Part shown: in pieces, positions 1-5,264 of the stretch
Numbering within the stretch: position 1 is the stretch's first letter
Layout of the letters: the number at the start of each line of letters is the position of its first letter
From: Clostridia bacterium
GTDB lineage: Bacteria; Bacillota_A; Clostridia; Oscillospirales; CAG-272
NCBI GenBank assembly: GCA_017547395.1
Contig: JAFYPS010000041.1
Span: 1-5,264 of the forward strand
Direction of reading: 5' to 3'
Length of the DNA: 5,264 nucleotides
The notes under the pieces: model-generated
Databases searched by the model: none
Seen by the model: only the letters and a program-made list of their open reading frames with translations
What the model was told of the DNA's origin: nothing
Position numbers and translations under genes: made by a program

Positions 1-596
1 CCGAGTAACGAACCGCCTACAATGTCAGTAAACCAATGCACGCCCGATAAAAGGCGGCCTGCCACCATAAATATAGTAAAAGCAGTTATTAAAAACGATA
101 CCGACGCCTTGAGTGCGCTGTTTTTTATTCGCCCGTTAAACTGCATTTTTGCGGTAAACATAACGCCTATAACAAGCAAAGTAGTTGACGAGGGATACGA
201 CGTTTCCAAAGCGCCGTCGATAAGTATGGGTCTGTAATTTACGGTAACCGCCTCAAACAATATGTAAAGTGTCACTAAAGCGAAGTAGAATACGCCAAGA
301 ACAAGGATGTTAAAATCCACTTTGCATAATTCTTTCCTTTTTATCCACTGAAAAACGCCAAGCAAAGCAAATCCAAGTACAATAAAAATCGGTACAAGAC
401 TAAGCCAGTCGGTAACGTAGTAAAGAAACATATGCACGCCTGTCAGTTTATGAACAAATAAATTAACCGCAGACAGTCCTACGGATGACTCACAAGGACC
501 AATCGCTTGAACGTCAACAAAACAAACACATACTGTCCACAATACAAATGCTGCCATCAAAGATAACGAGATATACAAATCCCTATGCTTTTTCAT
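1..596 (-). CDS. PAP2-family membrane phosphatase, variant active site (3' end beyond left edge)
   Basis: This frame is open from the ATG at 596-594 to the left edge, giving 198 whole codons with no stop; the C-terminus is missing. Seen: hydrophobic segments near residues 7-28, 57-82, 95-117, 138-150 and 163-180, as expected of an integral membrane protein. PAP2 motifs are recognisable in order: NYRP at 120-123 (motif C1), YPSST at 134-138 (C2) and R181-LLSGV-H187-WFT-D191 (C3, the R-x5-H-x3-D signature). Family knowledge: PAP2 enzymes remove phosphate from lipid phosphates such as phosphatidate, phosphatidylglycerol phosphate or undecaprenyl diphosphate, with the C3 His as nucleophile. Odd: the C1 Lys, seven residues before R122, is Glu115, and the C2 His of PSGH is Thr138. 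I recall this PSST form from other clostridial PAP2 proteins, so it is probably a subfamily rather than decay. Substrate and activity cannot be told. It follows the XRE gene by 106 bases on the same strand. The start is supported by AGGCAGG at 611-605, 8 bases upstream. Confidence 0.85.
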   Translation of the reverse strand, partial: MKKHRDLYISLSLMAAFVLWTVCVCFVDVQAIGPCESSVGLSAVNLFVHKLTGVHMFLYYVTDWLSLVPIFIVLGFALLGVFQWIKRKELCKVDFNILVLGVFYFALVTLYILFEAVTVNYRPILIDGALETSYPSSTTLLVIGVMFTAKMQFNGRIKNSALKASVSFLITAFTIFMVAGRLLSGVHWFTDIVGGSLL

Positions 597-660
597 TTTT
601 CAAACCTGCCTATTATATATTCAGCTTTCGCTTGAGTATATTTTATGCAAGGTTGAAAAA
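596..660 (-). promoter_or_regulatory. Leader hairpin covering the PAP2 ribosome binding site
   Basis: Read on the minus strand, TTTTTCAACCTTGC (660-647) is nearly complementary to GGCAGGTTTGAAAAA (610-596). I count 13 base pairs with two single-base bulges (T649 and T604). The right arm contains most of the likely ribosome binding site AGGCAGG (611-605) and ends on the A of the ATG. The roughly 36-base loop holds a small AGC-GAAA-GCT hairpin flanked by TATA/TATA. If it forms in the mRNA, it should limit translation of the PAP2 gene. The pairing is read directly; the regulatory role is inference. Confidence 0.45.
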
Positions 661-678
661 TACCGCAAGAAACTGCCC

Positions 679-705
679 GTCACATACGTGACACCTTTCG
701 TGTCA
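679..705 (-). repeat. Two overlapping, mutually exclusive hairpins at the XRE stop codon
   Basis: On the minus strand, TGACAC (705-700) pairs with GTGTCA (694-689) around a GAAAG loop, and the first three bases are the XRE stop codon. GTCAC (692-688) can instead pair with GTGAC (683-679) around a 4-base loop. The two structures share bases 689-692, so only one can form at a time. There is no T tract directly after either stem, so this is not a standard intrinsic terminator. It may stabilise the mRNA 3' end or act as a small alternative-fold element. Confidence 0.4.
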
Positions 706-1308
706 TTGCCATTTTACAAGCATAAGCACCTTTATTATCAGGAAAACAAGCAAAAAAGTCGCCGCATACGGTTGCCGACTGACAATAAACAAAAGCACGC
801 CGAAGGTATTAAGCAACAACGACAATTTCCTCTTGTTTTGTATCCAAAAAGCTCGTTCACAATTTTGAAGTGAAAGAGTTATAATTCCCGAAACAATAAT
901 CCCTACTATAAAGACGTAATAACTGAATTTCAAATACGGTGCAATACCGTTAAGCGATATAAGAGAAATCCCCTGTATAATCTCCTCGTTTTTCTGACCG
1001 AAAAACGGCAAAAAAATAAGCATAGCAACGCAAACATCAAGAAGACCGAACACAATATCACGAAAATGATTTTCTTTTTTCTTGCCGTCTTCCTCGGAGA
1101 TGGCGAGCAATTCATATCCTGACAAAAGTTCGTCAACAGTTACACCAAAAAATTTTGACAATGCTTTCAGCGACTCTATATTAGGATATCCTCTGCCCGA
1201 TTCCCACTTTGAAATTGCCGTGCGCGAAACAAAAATCTTTTCTGCCAATTCATCTTGAGTAAGCCCTTTTTGATTTCTTAGCTCTTGTAGCTTTTTATCC
1301 AATTCCAT
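703..1308 (-). CDS. XRE-family helix-turn-helix regulator with four membrane segments
   Basis: A complete 201-residue protein. Residues about 5-62 form an XRE/Cro-CI-type DNA-binding domain: QELRNQKGLTQDELAEKI, then SRTAISKWESGRGYPN, then LKALSKFFGVTVDELL, the classic five-helix pattern with the recognition helix near 28-36. A short charged linker (72-84) leads to four hydrophobic stretches at about 85-103, 128-147, 161-177 and 182-198, so the C-terminal half probably sits in the membrane. Family knowledge: Firmicutes carry many XRE proteins with multi-span membrane tails; they are thought to tie transcription to envelope state, and most have no known ligand. The start is supported by AAAGAGAG at 1323-1316, 7 bases upstream, and a good promoter lies further up. 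The gene ends in TGA. The PAP2 gene downstream is the obvious candidate partner or target, but that rests on position alone. The DNA-binding call is firm; the signal sensed is unknown. Confidence 0.88.
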   Translation of the reverse strand: MELDKKLQELRNQKGLTQDELAEKIFVSRTAISKWESGRGYPNIESLKALSKFFGVTVDELLSGYELLAISEEDGKKKENHFRDIVFGLLDVCVAMLIFLPFFGQKNEEIIQGISLISLNGIAPYLKFSYYVFIVGIIVSGIITLSLQNCERAFWIQNKRKLSLLLNTFGVLLFIVSRQPYAATFLLVFLIIKVLMLVKWQ

Positions 1309-1342
1309 AATAGCGCTCTCTTTATTTTCCTATCATTTTAAC

Positions 1343-1352
1343 CGCATATGCG
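1343..1352. promoter_or_regulatory. Perfect 10-bp palindrome in the XRE leader, possible operator
   Basis: CGCATATGCG is a perfect palindrome in the untranslated leader between the predicted XRE transcription start and the XRE ATG. XRE-family dimers bind short palindromes and often regulate their own promoter, so this is a plausible operator half of an autoregulatory loop. One short palindrome is weak evidence by itself. Confidence 0.25.
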
Positions 1353-1387
1353 AATATTTCCGTTATAAGTTTTGCGTCTGATTTACA

Positions 1388-1399
1388 TTATAATTATAA
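1388..1399. promoter_or_regulatory. Perfect 12-bp AT palindrome over the XRE -10 box
   Basis: TTATAATTATAA reads the same on both strands and fully contains the predicted -10 element of the XRE promoter. A repressor bound here would block polymerase, which suits an autoregulated XRE gene. AT-rich palindromes around -10 boxes also arise by chance, so the operator role is only suggested. Confidence 0.25.
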
Positions 1400-1421
1400 C
1401 ATAGTATGCAGGAATAAGCAA
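1393..1421 (-). promoter_or_regulatory. Sigma-A-type promoter for the XRE gene
   Basis: On the minus strand, TTGCTT (1421-1416) is followed after exactly 17 bases by TATAAT (1398-1393). A TG one base before the -10 gives an extended -10. Transcription would start near 1386 and leave a leader of about 78 bases before the XRE ATG. It lies just beyond the terminator of the preceding operon, where a new promoter is needed. This is the best promoter match I found in the window. Confidence 0.65.
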
Positions 1422-1454
1422 TTATAAGATAAACAATGCTTAATTACCGAAAAG

Positions 1455-1480
1455 TAAAAAAGCAGACCTTTCGGTCCGCT
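1455..1480 (-). terminator. Intrinsic terminator of the mutL-tgt-oxidoreductase unit
   Basis: On the minus strand, AGCGGACC (1480-1473), loop GAAA (1472-1469) and GGTCTGCT (1468-1461) form an 8-bp stem with one G-U pair and a GNRA loop, followed at once by a T run from 1460. It begins 5 bases after the oxidoreductase stop codon. On the plus strand the same stem has an A-C mismatch but also ends in Ts, so weaker termination in that direction is possible. Confidence 0.88.
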
Positions 1481-1485
1481 TTTTA

Positions 1486-2886
1486 TTATTTCTTTTCAAG
1501 AAGTTTTCTGCCCATAAGGACGCCCATAACGCTACTCATCATAAGTCCGCGTGTCCATCCCGAACTGTCGCCGAGACAGTGAAGTCCCGCAATATCGGTA
1601 TTAAGATTTTCGTCCATCTTAACCTTGTTGGAATAGAACTTAAGCTCAGGGCTGTAAAGAAGAGTCTCGGTACTTGCAAAGCCGGGAACAACCACATCAA
1701 GCATCTTTATAAACTCTATGATGTTAGTCATTGCTCTATACGGCATTGCCGCGGTTATATCACCGGGAACCGCATCCTTAAGAGTAGGCTTTACGTTACT
1801 GAACGCAAGTTCCTTTGCCCAGGTACGCTTTCCGTCGAGAATATCGCCGTAGCGCTGAACAAGAATGTGACCGGATGCAAGCATATTGGTGAGTTCACCG
1901 ACCTTTTGCGCATATGGAATTGGCTGATTGAAGGGCTCTGTAAAGTTATGGCTTACAAGAATGGCAAGGTTGGTATTATTGCTCTTCTTATCCTTATAAC
2001 TGTGTCCGTTTACAACGGCAAGGTCATTGTCATAATTCTCCTGTGCTACAAAGCCACCGGGGTTTTGACAGAAAGTACGCACCTTGTTTTTCCACGGTCT
2101 CGGATAGCCGATAAGCTTGCTTTCATAAAGCACTTTATTGACCTTTTCCATAACTTCGTTGCGGCACTCAACGCGTACGCCGATATCAACCGTGCCGGGC
2201 TTATGCGCAATGCCGTGAGCCTCACAAATATGGTCAAGCCAGTCTGCACCGCGACGTCCTGTCGCTATGACAATTTCGTTAGCATAATATTCAACCTGCT
2301 TACCGCCCTCGGAGAGAATTACACCCTTGCACACGCTATCCTCAATGAGGATGTTCTCGCACTCGGTAGAAAACTTCATCTCAACGCCGTGGTCAAGAAG
2401 CCAGTTCTGAATATCAAGATAAAGCTGCTGAGCCTTTTCGGTACCGAGGTGACGGATAGGACAGTCAACAAGCTTGAGATTTGCTTTGAGTGCATTCTTG
2501 CGAATCTCTTTTATCTCATCTCCGTCGCTAATTCCCTCAACGTGAGGGTCTGCACCAAATTCAAGATAAATCTTATCGGTATAATCGATAAGTTCCTGCG
2601 CAAACATAGGTCCGATAAGGTCGGGAAGATCGCCGCCTACTTCATAGGAAAGGCTGAGCTTTCCGTCTGAAAACGCGCCTGCTCCCGAAAATCCCGTAGT
2701 GATTGCGCAAGAAGGCTTGCAGTTAATACACTTGCCAACCTCTGCCTTGGGGCAATGCCGTTTTTCAACGGGTTTTCCTTTTTCAACAAGAAGAATTCTA
2801 TCCTTACTTCAGTTTCTGATAAGTTCAAGCGCTGTAAAAATACCCGCAGGACCAGCACCAACAATTATAACGTCGTAATTGTTCAT
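1486..2886 (-). pseudogene. FAD-dependent oxidoreductase (COG2509 type) interrupted by an in-frame TGA
   Basis: From the ATG at 2886-2884 to the TAA at 1488-1486 there is one frame of 466 codons, a normal length for this family, with a single stop inside it: TGA at codon 26. Seen: an N-terminal Rossmann FAD motif VGAGPAG (residues 9-15) ending in LLVEKG (32-37); a cysteine cluster C45, C53, C56, C60; GFSGAGAFSDGKL (65-77); ATGRRGADWL (207-216); and the C-terminal FAD-contacting GD motif CLGDSSGWTRGL (437-448). These mark the poorly characterised FAD-dependent dehydrogenase family COG2509; the substrate is unknown. No frameshift is present, and all motifs after the TGA are intact, so the stop is a recent nonsense mutation, a sequencing or assembly error, or, less likely, read through. 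The longest uninterrupted part, from the Met at 2607, lacks the FAD-binding N-terminus and has no good ribosome binding site, so it is unlikely to be a real start. The gene starts 2 bases after the tgt stop; AAAGGA at 2905-2900 lies 13 bases before the ATG. Confidence 0.85.
2809..2811 (-). other. In-frame TGA at codon 26 of the oxidoreductase
   Basis: Minus-strand codons read AAC-TGA-AGT between IRN and SKDRILLVEKG. The site falls in the turn between the first helix and second strand of the FAD-binding Rossmann fold, where glycine is common; GGA to TGA is a single base change. The three other complete or C-terminal frames end in TAA (tgt, mutL) or TGA (XRE), and no other internal TGA occurs in roughly 1,700 further codons. 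Confidence 0.9.
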
Positions 2887-2888
2887 AT

Positions 2889-4025
2889 TTAATTATCAGT
2901 CCTTTTATCGAGAATTTGAGAATATTTTGCGAAAAAGCTTTCATAATATCCGCCGTCAAGAGCATCTCTTATCTTTTGCATAAGCTCGTTGTAGAAATAG
3001 AGATTATGCAGTACGCAAAGGCGCATACCGAGAAGTTCGCGTGCCTTGAAAAGATGTCTGATATACGCGCGGCTGTAATTGCGGCACGCGGGACATCCGC
3101 ATCCCTCGTCAATAGGCTTGGGATCGTCAAAAAATCGCTCGTTATTGATATTCATTTTACCGTGCCAGGTAAAGAGATTTCCATGACGCGCATTTCTGCT
3201 TGGCATTACGCAATCAAAAAAGTCAACTCCGCGTCTTACCGCTTCAAGAATATTGAGCGGTGTGCCAACACCCATAAGATAACGCGGTTTATCCTTGGGC
3301 ATAAACGGCTCGACAGCGTCAATAATTCGGTACATTTCATCAGCTTCTTCGCCGACGGCAAGACCGCCTATTGCATAACCGTCAAGGTCGAGTTTAGCAA
3401 TCTCCTTCATATTTTCAATACGAAGATCCTCATAAGTACCACCCTGATTTATACCAAAAAGCATCTGCTTTTTATTTATGGTATCAGGAAGCGAATTGAG
3501 TCTTTCCATCTCAGCCTTGCATCTGTAGAGCCAGCGTATTGTACGCTCGTGCGACTGCTTTACATATTTGTACGGAGCAGGATTTTCAACACATTCATCA
3601 AAAGCCATTGCTATGGTTGAAGCGAGATGCGACTGAATCTGCATACTCTCTTCAGGTCCCATAAAAATACGCTTTCCGTCCATATGAGAGTTAAATTTTA
3701 CGCCTTCTTCGGTAATTTTGCGAAGCTTTGCCAGCGAAAAAACCTGAAATCCGCCACTGTCCGTAAGTACGGGTCTGTCCCAGTTGAAAAACTTATGAAT
3801 ACCGCCCATACGGTAAATCAGGTCATCACCCGGACGAATGTGCAAATGATAAGTATTTGAAAGTTCTACCTGGCAATTGACATCCTTTAAGTCTGCAGTA
3901 GAGATGCCGCCTTTTACCGCAGCACTTGTGCCCACGTTCATAAATACGGGAGTCTGAATAGTGCCGTGTACGGTAACGAACTCACCGCGACGCGCTCTTC
4001 CCTCTTGTTTTAAAAGTTTAAACAT
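2889..4025 (-). CDS. tgt: tRNA-guanine(34) transglycosylase (queuine/preQ1 tRNA-ribosyltransferase)
   Basis: A complete 378-residue protein, normal for bacterial Tgt. The enzyme swaps guanine at the wobble position of GUN-anticodon tRNAs (Asp, Asn, His, Tyr) for preQ1, the key insertion step in queuosine formation; it is cytosolic. Seen: TDSGGFQVFS with D89, the conserved base-binding and proton-transfer Asp; MAFDEC with D143 and C145; GGLAVGE (220-226), whose Val224 matches the bacterial preQ1 pocket, where eukaryotic queuine enzymes have Gly; YLMGVGTP (249-256); FFDCVMPSRNARHG with the nucleophile D271; and the zinc site C309, C311, C314, H340. The variants FGINQGG (usually FGIVQGG) and PSRNARHG (usually PTRNGRNG or similar) fit a form I recall from Clostridia. 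The start is supported by AAAGGA at 4041-4036, 10 bases upstream, and by the family-typical opening FKLLKQEGRARRGEF. It sits 38 bases after mutL and 2 bases before the oxidoreductase, so it is probably cotranscribed with both. No other queuosine genes are in view. Confidence 0.97.
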   Translation of the reverse strand: MFKLLKQEGRARRGEFVTVHGTIQTPVFMNVGTSAAVKGGISTADLKDVNCQVELSNTYHLHIRPGDDLIYRMGGIHKFFNWDRPVLTDSGGFQVFSLAKLRKITEEGVKFNSHMDGKRIFMGPEESMQIQSHLASTIAMAFDECVENPAPYKYVKQSHERTIRWLYRCKAEMERLNSLPDTINKKQMLFGINQGGTYEDLRIENMKEIAKLDLDGYAIGGLAVGEEADEMYRIIDAVEPFMPKDKPRYLMGVGTPLNILEAVRRGVDFFDCVMPSRNARHGNLFTWHGKMNINNERFFDDPKPIDEGCGCPACRNYSRAYIRHLFKARELLGMRLCVLHNLYFYNELMQKIRDALDGGYYESFFAKYSQILDKRTDN

Positions 4026-4063
4026 TATATATTTTTCCTTTGTATTATTCGTTAGTTTTCACG

Positions 4064-5264
4064 TTATTCTCTGCCGAACTGACGGTCAAGTTCCGACTTC
4101 GTCAAGTTTATTACAACAGGTCTGCCATGAGGACAAACCGTAATGTCGGGAATCGTCAGTATTTTTTCAACAACAAAGCGAACGTCGCTTTCACTGTCTA
4201 CACGTCCACCCTTCATCGCCGCCTTGCAGGATGCCTGATAAAGTGCTTTTTCGTATGCTTCCTGCTTGGTTATTTCGATACTGCCCGTATCGTCGGTAAG
4301 GCGCGATGCCATAGTAGAAAATACATCCTCTACCTCGGATATTTTAAGCGCTGACGGAATCTGCAAAAGTTTAACTTGTCTTTGCTCCTCTGCAAGTTCA
4401 AAGTCAAAACCTACGTCTTTAAAGTCAGCGGCATATTCCTGCACGGCGTTAAAGTCGCTTTGTGAAAGTGAAAAGGTTATCGGAACAAGCAACATCTGCG
4501 GTGCAGGATTAAATCCGCGAAGTTTGCCGCGGAGCATCTCAAAAAGGATGCGTTCGTGCGCCGCATGCTTATCTATAACGACAACTTTATTTTCAGTTTC
4601 AACAAAGACGTAAGTATTGAATGCAACGCCAACTATCTTGTAATCGGGAATATAAACCTTTTCTTCAGTATCTGCTTTTTTCACTTCCGGCTTTAGAACG
4701 TCCGTAACTATTGGAGCAAACTGAGGTACCTTTACCTCTGGTTCTTCCACAGTGCTTGCGAACTCACGACGTATACGCGCACGTTCCTCTTCGCGCATCC
4801 TCTCTGAAGCAGGAGAAGTGAATGCAATTTCACCGGTGCGGTCAATTCTCGCCTGCTCCGGTCGGAACTGCCCGTAGTCTGCTCTGTCCACTACGGGAAC
4901 AAACGCGTGCAACGCGGACGGTGCCGTCTGCAAGGAAGCTGAACTGCGGAACACGAGTTCAGGACGGTCAACGTTCTTTTCAATAGTGCTTCTTACCGCG
5001 TAATAAACAGAATCAAAAATGAGCTTCTCGTTTGAAAACTTGACTTCAAGCTTTGCCGGATGAACGTTTACGTCAACCGCACCGGGGTGAATGTCGATAA
5101 AGAGCACACATGACGGAAATCGCTCGGGGGCAATATATGAGTCATATGCTTGCTCAAGCGCCGCCATTGCAGTGCGGCTCTTGACATATCTGTGATTTAT
5201 AAAGAAATTCTGAAAATTTCTCGTTGGCTTTACGTTATCTGCCCTGCCAATGTAACCATAGACG
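4064..5264 (-). CDS. mutL: DNA mismatch repair protein MutL (N-terminal ATPase part beyond right edge)
   Basis: The last 399 residues of a MutL; the GHKL ATPase region lies outside the window. MutL links MutS mismatch recognition to strand cutting and removal. Counting from the first whole codon (5263): GYIGRADNVKP and FFINHRYVKSRTA at the start, then DVNVHPAKLEVKF (64-76) of the transducer domain with its conserved Lys. Next is a low-complexity, charged linker (about 112-202). The C-terminal dimerisation and nuclease domain follows, with DKHAAHERILFE (231-242), the DQHA(x)2E(x)4E endonuclease signature with Lys for Gln, then QMLLVP (256-261), which fits the sliding-clamp-binding pattern, SCKAAMKGG (345-353) and CPHGRP (377-382). 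This set marks the latent-endonuclease MutL of bacteria without MutH, as in Bacillus, rather than the E. coli type. The frame stays open to the right edge, so the Met at 5167 is internal and not the start. It ends in TAA, 38 bases before tgt. Confidence 0.97.
   Translation of the reverse strand, partial: VYGYIGRADNVKPTRNFQNFFINHRYVKSRTAMAALEQAYDSYIAPERFPSCVLFIDIHPGAVDVNVHPAKLEVKFSNEKLIFDSVYYAVRSTIEKNVDRPELVFRSSASLQTAPSALHAFVPVVDRADYGQFRPEQARIDRTGEIAFTSPASERMREEERARIRREFASTVEEPEVKVPQFAPIVTDVLKPEVKKADTEEKVYIPDYKIVGVAFNTYVFVETENKVVVIDKHAAHERILFEMLRGKLRGFNPAPQMLLVPITFSLSQSDFNAVQEYAADFKDVGFDFELAEEQRQVKLLQIPSALKISEVEDVFSTMASRLTDDTGSIEITKQEAYEKALYQASCKAAMKGGRVDSESDVRFVVEKILTIPDITVCPHGRPVVINLTKSELDRQFGRE

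Noticed and set aside
22..237. Plus-strand open frame of 71 codons at the left end
   Set aside because: It is antisense to the PAP2 motifs C1 to C3, which are unmistakable on the minus strand.
612..617. TATAAT on the minus strand just before the PAP2 gene as a -10 box
   Set aside because: Transcription would start around the ribosome binding site, and there is no -35 match 16-18 bases upstream.
485..873. Two short plus-strand frames (485-691 and 688-873)
   Set aside because: They overlap the PAP2 N-terminus, the intergenic gap and the XRE C-terminus in antisense, with no good ribosome binding site or recognisable sequence.
1579..2670. Long plus-strand open frame of 363 codons
   Set aside because: It lies wholly antisense to the oxidoreductase, whose motifs are clear on the minus strand; its translation shows no recognisable domain, so it is a codon-usage shadow.
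2809..2811. TGA read as Trp or Gly through an altered genetic code
   Set aside because: No other in-frame TGA occurs in mutL, tgt, XRE or PAP2, Trp is regularly TGG and Gly uses GGN, and XRE ends at a TGA in a sensible place.
2758..2811. Selenocysteine at the TGA, with a CCGTT-GAAA-AACGG hairpin downstream
   Set aside because: The hairpin at 2771-2758 begins 38 bases after the TGA, beyond the usual bacterial SECIS distance, and the site is a surface turn of the FAD fold rather than a redox-active position.
2916..3620. Plus-strand open frame of 234 codons opposite tgt
   Set aside because: Tgt on the other strand has all catalytic residues and fills the region; the antisense product has no recognisable features.
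4064..5167. A 367-residue protein starting at the Met at 5167
   Set aside because: The same frame continues upstream to the window edge with conserved MutL sequence (GYIGRADNVKP), so this Met is internal.

Overview
The window looks like an ordinary piece of chromosome from a low-to-moderate G+C Firmicute, most likely a gut-type Clostridia (Oscillospirales/Ruminococcaceae-like). The evidence is the style of the Tgt and oxidoreductase sequences, a MutL that carries its own endonuclease site, the Firmicute-like variant PAP2 protein, and AAAGGA-type ribosome binding sites. The placement is inferred from protein style, not from a database search. Every real gene I can support lies on the minus strand, so transcription runs from right to left.

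Right part (5264 to 1486): one apparent operon. It begins with the C-terminal two thirds of mutL, which enters from beyond the right edge. Next, 38 bases later, is tgt, a tRNA-guanine transglycosylase. Only 2 bases after tgt comes an FAD-dependent oxidoreductase of the COG2509 type. A GNRA-loop hairpin with a T tract (1461-1480) closes the unit. The oxidoreductase frame is perfect from its Rossmann motif to its C-terminal GD motif, except for one in-frame TGA at codon 26. This is the clearest anomaly in the window.

Left part (1485 to 1): a second unit with its own good sigma-A-like promoter (1421-1393). It encodes a small regulator with an XRE-type DNA-binding domain fused to four predicted membrane segments. 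After a 106-base gap that is rich in RNA structure comes a PAP2-family membrane phosphatase, cut off by the left edge. The PAP2 protein keeps the C3 catalytic motif (R-x5-H-x3-D) but lacks the usual Lys of motif C1 and the usual His of motif C2 (PSST in place of PSGH). Its leader can fold into a hairpin that covers its ribosome binding site and the first base of its start codon.

The right unit is housekeeping: mismatch repair, queuosine tRNA modification and an uncharacterised redox enzyme. The left unit may be a membrane-sensing regulator and a lipid-phosphate enzyme that work together, but only adjacency and shared strand support that. I see no mobile element, CRISPR array, tRNA, rRNA or phage gene. 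I do not see strong evidence for a wholly new system; the points that deserve checking are the TGA, the variant PAP2 site and the structured PAP2 leader.
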